Shown here: one piece after another, positions 1 through 8,307 of the stretch | Layout of the letters: every line of letters starts with the position of its first letter | Numbering within the stretch: the stretch's first letter is position 1 | Assembly (NCBI RefSeq): GCF_003726035.1 | Contig: NZ_QICD01000012.1 | Span: 1-64,000, forward strand | Reading direction: 5' to 3' | DNA: 64,000 nucleotides | From: Paraeggerthella hongkongensis | GTDB lineage: Bacteria > Actinomycetota > Coriobacteriia > Coriobacteriales > Eggerthellaceae | Translations under genes and position numbers: made by a program | The notes under the pieces: model-generated | Told to the model about the DNA's origin: nothing | The model's database searches: none | Seen by the model: the letters and a program-made list of their open reading frames with translations, nothing else

Positions 1-213
1 GCGCCAAAACGTCGATCTACTCATCTTCAATTCTGCAACGGCATCTTTTGAGAAGAGCCACCTGAGAAATATCTCAAGCGTTTTGGCGGTGTTGTCTATC
101 GTGCGAATCGAAGATGCCCCACAGCTGACACAGCGCCACCTCTGGGTTTTTGCAGACGTCTTTCCATTGCGCTTCATAATGGCGCCACACAACGCGCATT
201 TTGGATTATTCAC
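1..213 (-). CDS. IS256-family (IS1249-type) transposase, N-terminal part only
   Basis: The 71 codons read leftward off the window edge and begin MNNPKCALCGAIMKRNGK. A zinc ribbon is visible: CxxC at residues 6-9 and CxxC at 28-31, followed by an aromatic/basic stretch and a helix-rich segment. This layout is typical of the DNA-binding head of IS1249-like transposases, which cut and join insertion-sequence ends. The GTG start is chosen because a good ribosome site (aggagcaagg) lies just before it and no ATG fits. The catalytic DDE part would lie outside the window, so it cannot be said whether the element is intact. Family call is from motif recognition only. Confidence 0.75.
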   Translation of the reverse strand, partial: MNNPKCALCGAIMKRNGKTSAKTQRWRCVSCGASSIRTIDNTAKTLEIFLRWLFSKDAVAELKMSRSTFWR

Positions 214-398
214 CCCTTGCTCCTGTTCTTTGGCAACTTTTCGCTTAAAAAAGTTTGCCTGAACAGGCGTGTCAAGGTGAAATCGGACACACTTTTTGAA
301 ACACCTAGAAGTTGGTGCGAAACAACTTCTAGGGTCTATTTTCTATTGATGAACTGGTAATACAGGGTAGAAATAGACACACTTTTTGAAACTTAACC
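214..398. mobile_element. Putative terminal region of the insertion sequence
   Basis: This is the non-coding DNA upstream of the transposase. It holds a perfect 11-bp hairpin (cctagaagttg at 304-314, caacttctagg at 323-333) and a 17-bp direct repeat gacacactttttgaaac at 286-302 and 376-392. The outer copy (376-392) is a reasonable candidate for the element's end, but the other end is not in the window, so no terminal inverted repeat can be confirmed. Confidence 0.4.
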
Positions 399-462
399 CG
401 CAGATGACGTGCGCCCAGCGCGGATCTTTCGCGATTTCTCGCGGTTTCGGCGCGAGCCTTGC
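399..462 (+). repeat. 64-bp dispersed direct repeat, copy 1
   Basis: This block begins cgcagatgacgtgcg and ends gcgcgagccttgc. It matches 5365-5428 at 59 of 64 positions in the same orientation. Both copies run into a degenerate array of short units like atccagcgcg (to about 560 here). The match is at DNA level: different reading frames are open in the two copies, so protein conservation is unlikely to explain it. Confidence 0.7.
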
Positions 463-873
463 ATGGATCCAGCGCAGACCTTGCGCGGGTCTAGCGAGAA
501 TCTAGCACGGATCCAGCGCGCATCCAGCGCGCTTCTCGCTCGAATCCTGCGCCCGTTCGGCTCGAATTTGGCTCGTGCCCGGCATGAATCTTTTATTGAA
601 CTGAGCTTTTGGCAATTTCTTTCTCGTGTCGAAGCCTGTGGATCATAGGGTTGAAAAAGCGATCTTTGACGCTATTTTCTCGTTGGACAGGGACGAGATT
701 CGTCTTGAAACGTCTAAAGAATTCGTTAAGGCCGAAGCTGCGGCGTTGCGTCGAGCGCAGGAGCTTTCCTTTGGCCGCAGGATTTTGGAACGACCGGTCG
801 TCGGCCCGGAGGGGAGGGCTGACGACCGGAGGGAAGGAGCTGTACCTGATGCGGTCTGGATGAAAGGATCCTT
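463..873. other. Intergenic DNA with no convincing gene; strong hairpin at its end
   Basis: After the degenerate short repeats, a frame from a GTG at 626 to 877 could encode an 83-residue charged peptide, but it has no ribosome site and recognisable similarity is lacking. A 14-bp stem with one G-T pair lies at 794-807 and 816-829, about 45 bp past the stop of the leftward reductase gene. It has no T-run, and may end or protect that transcript. Confidence 0.4.
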
Positions 874-3102
874 TTAGACGGAGCGAGCGATATCGTTGCC
901 AGCACGGATGGCGAGCGCTATGTTGAACGGCTTCTCGCAGTCGCCGATCGCGTAGGTTTCAGAAACCGAGAGCCCGTCAAGTAGAGACGTGTTCGGTGTC
1001 ATCTCAGCGCCGTCGACGATGGAGTCGCAGTCAACGGTCACTTCGGTTCCCACTTCGGTCGCGATGACAACCTTGCCGTCTTTCGCTTCTTTGATCGAGG
1101 CGCCCGGCCATACTTTTACGCCCAGAGAGTACAGAGCCGTGGTCATAAAGCGTATGGCGTGCTGGGATTGCTGCATATCGAGGTCTGCATTGGCGTGCGG
1201 GGTAACGATGGCGACGCGCTTCTTGCGGACGGTCAGCCAAAGCGCGCAGTCGAAGGCTTGGGCGTTCGAGCCGTATATCACGACGTTCTCGCCTAGATCA
1301 GCCGTCATGAACGAGTCGAAGTCAACGACGGGTACGTTTCCGGCGATGTTGGTCTTTTCGCGCGTGCCGCCTACTGCCAGGATGACGACATCGGGAGCCA
1401 TGGAGGAGATGAACGCTTGATCAACCTCTTTGCCGGTCGTCACGTTTACGCCGTTGATCTCAAGTTGTCGCTTGAGGTAAGCGGCAAGATCGTCGAGATT
1501 CTCGTGGGGACCCTTTACCATGCTTGCGAACGATAGAAGGCCTCCCAGCGAGTTGCTCTTTTCGTAGAGCGAAACTTCGTGCCCACGAGCTGCGGCAATG
1601 CGCGCGGCTTCCATGCCGGCGGGTCCGCCGCCGACTACCATTATCTTTTTTGGCGAAGATGCGGGATTGAGCTCGTACGTGGCGGGGCCGTTGTCGGTCA
1701 TAACACGCTGCGTAAGGGCGTTTACGCGGCAGTAGCCCATCTTGCGGTTCAGCTCGTTACTTCCGATATGGCAATGCAAACAGCGCGTGCAGGGGGCGAT
1801 TTCGTCGCTGCGGCCGTCGCGGAGCTTGGCAACGTACTCGTTGTCCACGGTCAGGGGGCGGGTCATCATGAAGAAGTCGACTTTGCCGTCGGCTAGAGCC
1901 TGCTCGAAGAAGTCGGGCGCGTGCGCCGGATCCATGTAAGTGACGGCGCCGCAGGGGATGCTGACCGCTTCTTTGTATCGCGCGGCAACGTCGAGCAGCA
2001 TGCCCGCACCGCTGTGGTCGGCAATGAGCGAACCTTGAAAGTGCCGGCTGAAGTCCCACTGCGTACCGTAGCCCGTCGCGCCTTCGATGCCGTACAGAAT
2101 AAAGTACAGATCGCTTGCGAATTGGCAGGGGTGGTTACCCAGCGGTCCAAGGCGCAGGTGCATGGAGTCGCAGCCAGCGGCTTCGAAGAGCTTTGCAAAT
2201 TCGATGCCTTCTTCGATGGAGATCACGAGGTTGCTCGGCGCGGTCAGCGTGTTGTCAAGATCCATGAGCGTTGCGTTGTTGGTGAGGTTGTCGTTCTCCT
2301 CGACGCAGTCGATGAGCATTTGCACAACGAAGTCGTTGCCGCATGTTTGCTTGATCTTCTTGATGCATTCGGTGATGAAACGGGCGCGGTCCTCAAGGCT
2401 GCCGATGCCGTACTGATCCGTGCGGGTGTTATGGAAGCGCGAGAGGAAGTGCTCTCCAATGTTGAAGCCAGCTGCATTGATCTCGAGCGCTTTGAACCCC
2501 ATTCCCTGAATGGTTTTGGCCAGATCCACGGCGACATCTTCGAAGGCGAGGATCTGATCTACGGTGAGTTCGGCTACGTCGGGCCCGAACTGGGCCCACT
2601 GCAAGCCGAGCGATGCGCCGTATCGGGCGCATTCGTCGACAAGGCGCTTGCAGAATTCTTCGGCGTTGGGCGCGGCGGTTTCGCCAGTGATCAGCGACAC
2701 GAGTTCGCCTTCGACCCAGATGATCTCAACGCCGCCCTTTGCGAGATTCACGTAGTACTGGAGGAACTCATCGGTGAGTCCGCCCAGATACGTGGCCGAT
2801 CCGGCGGGCGACTTGATCATGCGGTGGCTTGATTCCATGGAGCCGATCTTTACGGACGAGAAGAGCGTCGAGAAGTCGGTCGTGCTCTGCCGGTAGTCGT
2901 AGTCTTGCGGGTTGAGGCACGCGGATGGGATGAGTTCGGCGCTGCTGTCGCTTGGTGCACCTGCGGCCGCACCCGCCTTGCTTGCTGCTTTTTGCTCGCT
3001 GTCTGATTTAGGCGCGCAACCGACCAGCCCAGCGCCTGCGACGGCGATGCTTGCTGCTCCGATGCTTGCGAGAAAGCTTCGCCTTGATACTCCGGTTTCC
3101 AT
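874..3102 (-). CDS. Tat-exported OYE-type flavin/Fe-S oxidoreductase
   Basis: The protein has 742 residues. It begins with a twin-arginine signal (SRRSFL, residues 6-11), a hydrophobic stretch and a lipobox-like LVGC with Cys29, so it is probably exported folded and may be lipid-anchored. Residues about 60-420 look like the FMN TIM barrel of the Old Yellow Enzyme / 2,4-dienoyl-CoA reductase family. Next comes a CxxCxxC...C cluster motif (about 437-455) for one 4Fe-4S centre, then a nucleotide-binding fold starting at VVGGGPAG (about 485). This domain order is that of BaiCD and 2,4-dienoyl-CoA reductase. Export suggests reduction of an external alkene or enone; the substrate cannot be read from sequence. 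The gene is divergent from a membrane LuxR regulator at 3407, its likely controller. A ggaggagag site precedes the ATG. Confidence 0.85.
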   Translation of the reverse strand: METGVSRRSFLASIGAASIAVAGAGLVGCAPKSDSEQKAASKAGAAAGAPSDSSAELIPSACLNPQDYDYRQSTTDFSTLFSSVKIGSMESSHRMIKSPAGSATYLGGLTDEFLQYYVNLAKGGVEIIWVEGELVSLITGETAAPNAEEFCKRLVDECARYGASLGLQWAQFGPDVAELTVDQILAFEDVAVDLAKTIQGMGFKALEINAAGFNIGEHFLSRFHNTRTDQYGIGSLEDRARFITECIKKIKQTCGNDFVVQMLIDCVEENDNLTNNATLMDLDNTLTAPSNLVISIEEGIEFAKLFEAAGCDSMHLRLGPLGNHPCQFASDLYFILYGIEGATGYGTQWDFSRHFQGSLIADHSGAGMLLDVAARYKEAVSIPCGAVTYMDPAHAPDFFEQALADGKVDFFMMTRPLTVDNEYVAKLRDGRSDEIAPCTRCLHCHIGSNELNRKMGYCRVNALTQRVMTDNGPATYELNPASSPKKIMVVGGGPAGMEAARIAAARGHEVSLYEKSNSLGGLLSFASMVKGPHENLDDLAAYLKRQLEINGVNVTTGKEVDQAFISSMAPDVVILAVGGTREKTNIAGNVPVVDFDSFMTADLGENVVIYGSNAQAFDCALWLTVRKKRVAIVTPHANADLDMQQSQHAIRFMTTALYSLGVKVWPGASIKEAKDGKVVIATEVGTEVTVDCDSIVDGAEMTPNTSLLDGLSVSETYAIGDCEKPFNIALAIRAGNDIARSV

Positions 3103-3406
3103 ATTCTCTCCTCCAGTTGTAGTTCGGAAAGCGCCTCGCTTGCCTTGTGCCGCATGTTCGTGCGAGCGGCGATGACGCTATCGCTCGACGGCGATAGGTA
3201 CAGGCTAGGGATCGGGGCGGAAAATCGCCTCACATACGCCATGTGAAATGGGGAAAAGCGAGCGGTGATTTGCCACATGGCGCGGGCTATTTTGAAAAGA
3301 GACGCTACAATGTGGCTCCAGAAGGACGAGAGCATGCGGGGGAGGTTCTGGCGTGTGGTGGCCTGGATCGCCTGTGAAGAATATGCTAAAGAGCGGAGGT
3401 GGCAGC
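3103..3406. promoter_or_regulatory. Divergent control region with two dyads
   Basis: This 304-bp gap separates the reductase from its regulator. Two perfect dyads stand out: CTATCGC / GCGATAG (3178-3184 and 3191-3197) and TCACAT / ATGTGA (3230-3235 and 3241-3246, 5-bp spacer). A tacaat at 3306-3311 could be a -10 element for the rightward gene, although no good -35 is seen. The dyads are candidate operators; binding by the neighbouring LuxR protein is inference. Confidence 0.45.
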
Positions 3407-4879
3407 GTGAAGGATCGCGCAATCAGATGTCTTGGCTTGTCCTCTGTTCTCCTTGTAGGAGTACTTACCATTTGGGGCGGGCTGCCGCTTGGCGCTTTGA
3501 CGCAGCTGGAACTGTCGGAGATACTGAAGTATTGGTCCATTCCCTTGTCTATCGCGCTCGGTCTTACGTTGAACGCGATTCTCCTGAAGCGAATCAAGCC
3601 CTCGATGCGGTTCCTTGTTGCAGCTCTGGTGTCGGCGGGCATGTGCGTAGGCGGTGGTTACGCGCTGCTGCTTGTTGGGTCGGGCGCGCTCGACCGCGCG
3701 CTGATTGCGGGTTTGTCTTCCGCTCTCATCGGCGTCGGATACGGTTTGTTCTTGCTCGCATGGCAGCACGTGCTTTCGCAGCTTTCGTTTGATGAAATGA
3801 CCAAGACCCTTTTGCTTTCTCTGGCCATGGGCTCGGCGGAGTATTTGCTTTTGTTCGCGGTTTTCGGCGGTCGTCTCTGGACCGCGTTTCCCGTTCTTGT
3901 TGTTGGGGCGGTTGCGCTTTGCGTGCTTGCCTTGCGCACGCCGGATCTTGCATCCGGTGATGCCGTTCGACGTGACGGACGCAGGGATGGACTGCGGAGC
4001 ATAGCGAAGGATGTCGGCAGCCCTTTGGTTTGCGTGTGCGCCATTGCGTTTGCGGTTGCTCTGACAAGAACCATTACGCTCGACGGGATCGACAACTCCG
4101 ATGTGATCAATATCGTTTCCAGCGGGTGCATTATCGTTGCGTCGCTTGCGTTGTACGCGGCATGGTTCGTGCCGGGAAGCGAGCGTTCTTTCTTTCGGAA
4201 GCTTGGCATCCTGGGGCTGTATCGCATGTTCTTTCCCGTTATCGTGACAGCGCTGCTGGCGCTTTCGATCGTGGGGGATTCCCTTGCGCTTGCGGTGGCG
4301 ACTCTGGCTTACGTGCTGTTCTCGTTCGTTGCGGTGTTCATGATGTCGACGAGCGTTACTATCGCACAGCGTCAGGGGTTGTGGTCGCCGTACGTGTATG
4401 GTGCGTTCGCGGGTGCGACTTACTTTGCGTTCGCTGGAGCAACGGCGTTGGGGGCTTGGGTATACTACCCGCGAAGCTTCGGCGCAGCAACCTTGCCCGT
4501 TATCGTGCTTGTAGTGTTTTACATCCTGGCGATGTCCTATGCAGCGATTCAGGCGCGCAAGAGGGGCAAGGACGAACGTGGCGCCTCAACGGCTCCGGAA
4601 GGCGACGTCGCGGCGGCGTCCTCCGCAGCACCCACGGTGGTCGACGAAGTCGCGCAACGCTGCTCTTTGCTGGCCGAGGCTGCGGGGCTCACAAAGCGCG
4701 AGCGCGATATCCTCTTGGTGTTGGCGAAGGGAAGAGACGTTCCCAGCATCGCGAAGCAGTTGTTCATTTCTGAAAATACCGTCAGGTCTCATAGTAAGAG
4801 CATCTATCGAAAATTGAAAATCCACTCTAAGCAAGAACTGCTCGATCTTCTCGACGGCGTCTCCCTCGATCGGATGTAG
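3407..4879 (+). CDS. Membrane-embedded LuxR-family transcriptional regulator
   Basis: The 490-residue protein is mostly membrane: roughly twelve hydrophobic segments fill residues 1-385. A short Ala-rich linker leads to a C-terminal LuxR/FixJ-type helix-turn-helix (about 420-485: TKRERDILLVLAKG, then ISENTVRSHSKSIYRKL). Such proteins are abundant in Eggerthella and relatives, commonly next to exported reductases, and are thought to sense a ligand in the membrane. The GTG at 3407 is chosen because ggagg lies 8 bp upstream; in-frame ATGs at 3353 and 3383 have no such site. It is divergent from the flavin reductase at 874-3102, which is the likely target. Confidence 0.85.
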   Translation: MKDRAIRCLGLSSVLLVGVLTIWGGLPLGALTQLELSEILKYWSIPLSIALGLTLNAILLKRIKPSMRFLVAALVSAGMCVGGGYALLLVGSGALDRALIAGLSSALIGVGYGLFLLAWQHVLSQLSFDEMTKTLLLSLAMGSAEYLLLFAVFGGRLWTAFPVLVVGAVALCVLALRTPDLASGDAVRRDGRRDGLRSIAKDVGSPLVCVCAIAFAVALTRTITLDGIDNSDVINIVSSGCIIVASLALYAAWFVPGSERSFFRKLGILGLYRMFFPVIVTALLALSIVGDSLALAVATLAYVLFSFVAVFMMSTSVTIAQRQGLWSPYVYGAFAGATYFAFAGATALGAWVYYPRSFGAATLPVIVLVVFYILAMSYAAIQARKRGKDERGASTAPEGDVAAASSAAPTVVDEVAQRCSLLAEAAGLTKRERDILLVLAKGRDVPSIAKQLFISENTVRSHSKSIYRKLKIHSKQELLDLLDGVSLDRM

Positions 4880-5045
4880 CGCGCGGGGCTTCGTGAGGCG
4901 GGAGGGCAAGGTCGAGCTTTGAGGTCTACGGTGCGCATGCCGCCGCTGCGTGTTCGGCTGCTGCGGGCCGCTCGCGGTTTCTCCGGCTCGACGTATCCTA
5001 AGGCGCGCCTTGCGAGGCGATGCCGTGGATTCTCCCGCTTAACGC

Positions 5046-5075
5046 TTGAACCGGCGTTCGCTTTTCGCGTATACT
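5046..5075 (+). promoter_or_regulatory. Sigma-70-type promoter facing the toxin-like gene
   Basis: TTGAAC at 5046-5051 and TATACT at 5070-5075 are separated by 18 bp. Transcription would begin near 5082, directly at the hairpin, and run into the 3' end of the oppositely oriented small gene at 5146-5256. Confidence 0.55.
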
Positions 5076-5081
5076 ACGTTG

Positions 5082-5145
5082 CGAGCCGCAGGGAGCGCTA
5101 ACTCCCTGCGGCTCTCGGATCGCTTCGGCGGTTTGGCTTTTTTGT
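5082..5145 (+). ncRNA. Candidate antisense RNA to the small membrane peptide
   Basis: The predicted transcript opens with a perfect 13-bp stem (gagccgcagggag, 6-nt loop, ctccctgcggctc; 5083-5114). It then has a CGC-TTCG-GCG tetraloop hairpin near 5121 and a run of six T at 5138-5143. It meets the 3' end of the peptide gene tail to tail, the arrangement of txpA/ratA-like type I toxin-antitoxin pairs. The 3' end is uncertain: it could stop at the T-run or continue across the toxin gene. Alternatively the stem is only a terminator for the leftward transcript. Confidence 0.35.
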
Positions 5146-5256
5146 TTACGGCTCCCTGTCCTTTCGGATTGGGAGCCGCTCCACTATTACCGCAACAAGC
5201 ACGATAACGCTGGAAAGCAGCTGCAGCGCAGCCGCGAACAAAGCCAAATCGGTCAT
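5146..5256 (-). CDS. 36-residue single-span membrane peptide, type I toxin-like
   Basis: The peptide begins MTDLALFAAALQLLSSV and is one hydrophobic helix (about residues 4-25) followed by a charged tail, ERLPIRKDREP. A strong ribosome site, aggagg, lies 8 bp before the ATG. Size, single transmembrane helix and basic C-terminus match the small membrane toxins of Gram-positive type I systems and the holin-like toxins annotated in Firmicutes. The 3' coding end contains an 8-bp dyad (5149-5156 and 5171-5178), and a promoter pointing the other way lies just past the stop. Toxicity is inference; a small membrane regulator or signalling peptide is the alternative. It is too short for ordinary gene calling and may be unannotated. 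Confidence 0.6.
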   Translation of the reverse strand: MTDLALFAAALQLLSSVIVLVAVIVERLPIRKDREP

Positions 5257-5364
5257 GGCATCCACCTCCTCCCGTTCTCCCTTCGTCGGGGGCATGGGTG
5301 GAAAGGGGCGTGGAGCCTCGCCGCCTGGTGATCCGTCCCTTCATGATAGCGCCTCGACCTTGCG

Positions 5365-5428
5365 CGCAGATGACGTGCGTCCAGCGCGGATCTTTCGCGA
5401 TTTTCCGCGGTTCCAGCGCGAGCCTTGC
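5365..5428 (+). repeat. 64-bp dispersed direct repeat, copy 2
   Basis: It matches 399-462 at 59 of 64 positions in the same direction. The two copies bracket about 4.9 kb that contains the exported reductase, its regulator and the toxin-like peptide. Confidence 0.7.
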
Positions 5429-5571
5429 GCGCATCCAGTGCGAACCTAGCACGGACCTTGCACGGATCGAGCGCGCATCCAGTGCGGATCCAGTTCCCAG
5501 CCCAACCCTCGACCCCTCGACCCCTCGGCTTGCGGAAATTAACTCCACAACTGCTTGATTTTTGACATCTT

Positions 5572-5580
5572 TGCTATAAT
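5572..5580 (+). promoter_or_regulatory. Extended -10 promoter
   Basis: The sequence TGCTATAAT is a full extended -10 element. A TTGACA lies only 7 bp upstream, too close to act as its -35, so the extended -10 probably carries recognition. Transcription would start near 5587, about 117 bp before the gene at 5704. Confidence 0.5.
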
Positions 5581-5703
5581 GACTGGTCGTGTGCATGTAT
5601 CGGGCGTTTCGGGTGCTTGTACCGTGCGATGGACGTGCGCTTTCCGTGGGGGAACACGCGCACGATCGCTAGCGTTAAGCTGATACAAGAAAACGAGGTT
5701 GAC

Positions 5704-6252
5704 ATGAACGAGCTGCTGTCCCAGTTGTGGACGCCCGAGCTGCAGGCCGCTTTCACCGTGGTCGTGGTGCTGCTCGTCATCCTGTACGTGCTCTCTATCG
5801 TCTGGGTGGTTCGCGATGCGTACCTGCGCGGATCGTACTGGTACGTGTGGGCCATCGTGGCGCTCATCCCTCTGCTGGGCGTTATCGCGTACTGCCTGCT
5901 CCGCCCGCCCCTGTTGCAGATCGACCGCGACGAGCAGGAGCTCGAAATCGCTCTCAAGCAGCGCGAGCTCATGAAGTACGGCGAATGCGCGAACTGCGGC
6001 TATCCGGTAGAGGCCGACTTCGTGCTGTGCCCGAACTGCCACCAGCGTCTGAAAAACCTGTGCGGCACCTGCAACCACGCCCTCGACCCCACCTGGACTG
6101 TATGCCCTTACTGCGCCACGCCGGTGTCCGGCGGCCCGCGCGCTCGTCGCGCTCCGCAGCAGCGCCCTGCGCGAACGCAGCAGCCGCAGCAGGCGGCGCC
6201 CCAACAGTCGAGGCAGGCACGTCCCGCTCATCCCGAGCAGGGCATGCAGTAA
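5704..6252 (+). CDS. Membrane protein with double zinc ribbon
   Basis: The 182-residue protein has two hydrophobic segments (about 13-36 and 44-64). A cytoplasmic part follows with four CxxC pairs: CANC (about 97), CPNC (112), CGTC (121) and CPYC (136), the layout of a double zinc-ribbon fold. The last 40 residues are rich in Gln, Arg and Pro and look disordered. Function is unknown; zinc ribbons on small membrane proteins often mediate protein contacts. The ATG at 5704 is preceded by a modest gagg site; in-frame ATGs further up at 5617 and 5629 would lie very close to the promoter start. A terminator follows the gene. Confidence 0.75.
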   Translation: MNELLSQLWTPELQAAFTVVVVLLVILYVLSIVWVVRDAYLRGSYWYVWAIVALIPLLGVIAYCLLRPPLLQIDRDEQELEIALKQRELMKYGECANCGYPVEADFVLCPNCHQRLKNLCGTCNHALDPTWTVCPYCATPVSGGPRARRAPQQRPARTQQPQQAAPQQSRQARPAHPEQGMQ

Positions 6253-6268
6253 CATTCTTCGCGTTCAT

Positions 6269-6303
6269 CGAAGCCGCCTCGAATCCGGGGCGGCTTCGTT
6301 GTT
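6269..6303 (+). terminator. Rho-independent terminator
   Basis: A 10-bp stem (cgaagccgcc / ggcggcttcg, 6269-6278 and 6289-6298) is followed by ttgttt. It separates the zinc-ribbon gene from thrS. Confidence 0.7.
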
Positions 6304-6393
6304 TCGTCCCAACGGCAGGGCGCGAAAGGCGTGCCCGCCGGGAACCGATCGTGCAGGTGCTTTGTGCGCACCCGGCACAGGAAAGGAACTGCT

Positions 6394-8307
6394 ATGAACA
6401 TCGTACTACCTGACGGCTCCGTTAAAGAGTTGGCCGAAGGCGCTACCGTCGCCGATGTGGCGGCGTCCATCGGCGCTGGCCTGGCGAAAGCCGCGCTCGG
6501 CGGCGTCGTCGACGGCAAGGCCGTCGATCTGAGCGCTCCCGTCGCCGATGGCGCGCAGGTGTCCATCGTGACCGCCAGAAGCCCCGAGGCCCTGGAGCTT
6601 CTGCGCCACTCGACCGCGCACGTCATGGCCGCCGCGCTCGTCGACCTGTACGGCGACGTGCAGTTCGGCGTAGGCCCGGCCATCGAAGACGGCTTCTACT
6701 ACGACATCAAGCTCGACCGCGCGCTGTCGCCCGACGACTTCGCCGCCATCGAGGCGCGCATGGCCGAGATCGTGAAGGCCGATGAACCCTTCGAGCGCCG
6801 CGAGGTCGCGCGTGCCGAAGCCGAGGAGCTGTTCGCCGGCCAGGCGTTCAAGTTGGAACTCATCGCCGAGCTGCCCGAGGACGAGACCATCACCACCTAC
6901 ACCATCGGCAGCTTCACCGATCTATGTCGCGGCCCGCACCTGCCTTCCACGGGCAAGGTGGGAGCGTTCAAGCTGACCAAGCTGGCCGGCGCCTACTGGC
7001 GCGGCGACGCCGAGCGCGAAATGCTCACGCGTGTCTACGGCACCGCGTTCTTCAAGAAGGCCGAGCTTGAAGAGCATCTGCATAACCTGGAGGAAGCCGA
7101 GAAGCGCGACCATCGCAAACTGGGTCGCGAGCTGGGCATCTACACCATGGATTCCCTGGCGGGCGTGGGCTTGCCCATGTACCTGCCCAAGGGCGCGCGC
7201 GTTATCCGTACCATGCAGGAATGGCTGCGCCGCGATCTGTACGACCGCGGCTACGAAGAGGTCATCACCCCGCACGTGTACAACGCCGACGTGTGGAAGA
7301 CCAGCGGCCATTACGGCTTCTACAAAGAGAACATGTACTTCTTCAACATCAACGAGGGAACCGAGGAAGACCCGCGTTTGACCGAGTACGCCGTGAAGCC
7401 CATGAACTGCCCGGGCCACGTCATGCTGTACAAAAACGAGCTTCATTCCTACCGCGACCTGCCCCTGCGCTACTTCGAGTTCGGCACCGTGTACCGGCAC
7501 GAGATGAGCGGCGTGGTGCACGGCCTTCTGCGCGCCCGCGGCTTCACCCAGGACGACGCGCACGTGTTCTGCACGCGCGACCAGGTGGTGGACGAGGTGG
7601 TGGCCATCCTCGACATCGTGGACCACATCATGTCCACGTTCGGGTTCGCCTACGAGGCCGAGATCTCCACGCGTCCCGAAAAGAGCATCGGCACCGACGA
7701 CATGTGGGAGCATGCCACCAATGCGCTTAAGGAAGCGTGCGCGCGCCATGGTTTGGCGTACGACATCAACGAGGGCGATGGCGCGTTCTACGGTCCCAAG
7801 ATCGACATCAAGGTGAAAGACGCCATCGGCCGTACCTGGCAGTGCTCCACTGTGCAGGTGGACTTCAACATGCCCGAGCGCTTCGGCCTGACCTATCGCA
7901 CCGAGGACAACACCGAAGAGCGTCCTTGGATGCTTCATCGTGCCATTTTCGGCTCCATCGAGCGCTTCCTGGGCATCCTGATCGAGCATTACGCCGGCGC
8001 GCTGCCGTTGTGGCTGGCGCCCGTGCAGGTGGTCGTGCTGCCCATCGCCGACCGTCATAAGGAGGCTGCGACCGATCTGGCCAAGAAGCTCAAGGCCGCA
8101 GGCGGCCGCGTGGAGGTGTACGACCAGAACGAGCCCATGCGCGTGAAGATCGCCAAGGCGCAAAGCCAGAAGATCCCGTACATGGTGGTCATGGGCGATA
8201 AGGAGGTCGAGGAGGGCACCGTGTCGGTCCGCGACCGTCACGAGGGCGACCTGGGCTCCTGGCCGGTCGAGCAGCTGGTCGAGAAGATTCGCGAAGCTGC
8301 GCTGTAA
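6394..8307 (+). CDS. thrS: Threonine--tRNA ligase
   Basis: The 637-residue cytoplasmic enzyme charges tRNA-Thr using ATP. The order is a TGS domain (about 1-60), the editing/SAD region with HSTAHVMA (about 72) and CRGPHLP (about 180), the class II catalytic core (about 245-535) and the anticodon-binding domain. Zinc-site residues sit in NCPGH (Cys339), in HGLLRARGFTQDDAH, and in the later MLHRAIFGS segment. The length is normal for the family. The ATG at 6394 follows an aggaaagga site. The 140-bp leader contains only the upstream terminator and no T-box that I could recognise. Confidence 0.97.
   Translation: MNIVLPDGSVKELAEGATVADVAASIGAGLAKAALGGVVDGKAVDLSAPVADGAQVSIVTARSPEALELLRHSTAHVMAAALVDLYGDVQFGVGPAIEDGFYYDIKLDRALSPDDFAAIEARMAEIVKADEPFERREVARAEAEELFAGQAFKLELIAELPEDETITTYTIGSFTDLCRGPHLPSTGKVGAFKLTKLAGAYWRGDAEREMLTRVYGTAFFKKAELEEHLHNLEEAEKRDHRKLGRELGIYTMDSLAGVGLPMYLPKGARVIRTMQEWLRRDLYDRGYEEVITPHVYNADVWKTSGHYGFYKENMYFFNINEGTEEDPRLTEYAVKPMNCPGHVMLYKNELHSYRDLPLRYFEFGTVYRHEMSGVVHGLLRARGFTQDDAHVFCTRDQVVDEVVAILDIVDHIMSTFGFAYEAEISTRPEKSIGTDDMWEHATNALKEACARHGLAYDINEGDGAFYGPKIDIKVKDAIGRTWQCSTVQVDFNMPERFGLTYRTEDNTEERPWMLHRAIFGSIERFLGILIEHYAGALPLWLAPVQVVVLPIADRHKEAATDLAKKLKAAGGRVEVYDQNEPMRVKIAKAQSQKIPYMVVMGDKEVEEGTVSVRDRHEGDLGSWPVEQLVEKIREAAL

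Larger units (their letters stand above)
4880..5145. other. Intergenic DNA ahead of the small toxin-like gene
   Basis: No gene is seen here. It contains a good rightward promoter (5046-5075) and a 13-bp hairpin (5083-5114), both described separately. Confidence 0.5.
5257..5703. other. Intergenic region with repeat copy and a promoter
   Basis: No gene is evident. The region contains the second 64-bp repeat, more degenerate atccag-type units to about 5510, and an extended -10 promoter at 5572-5580 that probably serves the gene at 5704. Confidence 0.5.

Noticed and set aside
409-877. Overlapping open frames that could encode 79-84 residue proteins
   Set aside because: They lie in degenerate repeats or lack a ribosome site, overlap each other in different frames and resemble nothing recognisable.
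6253-6393. Possible T-box before thrS
   Set aside because: Only the upstream terminator hairpin is present; no stem I or GGTGGTACC motif was found.
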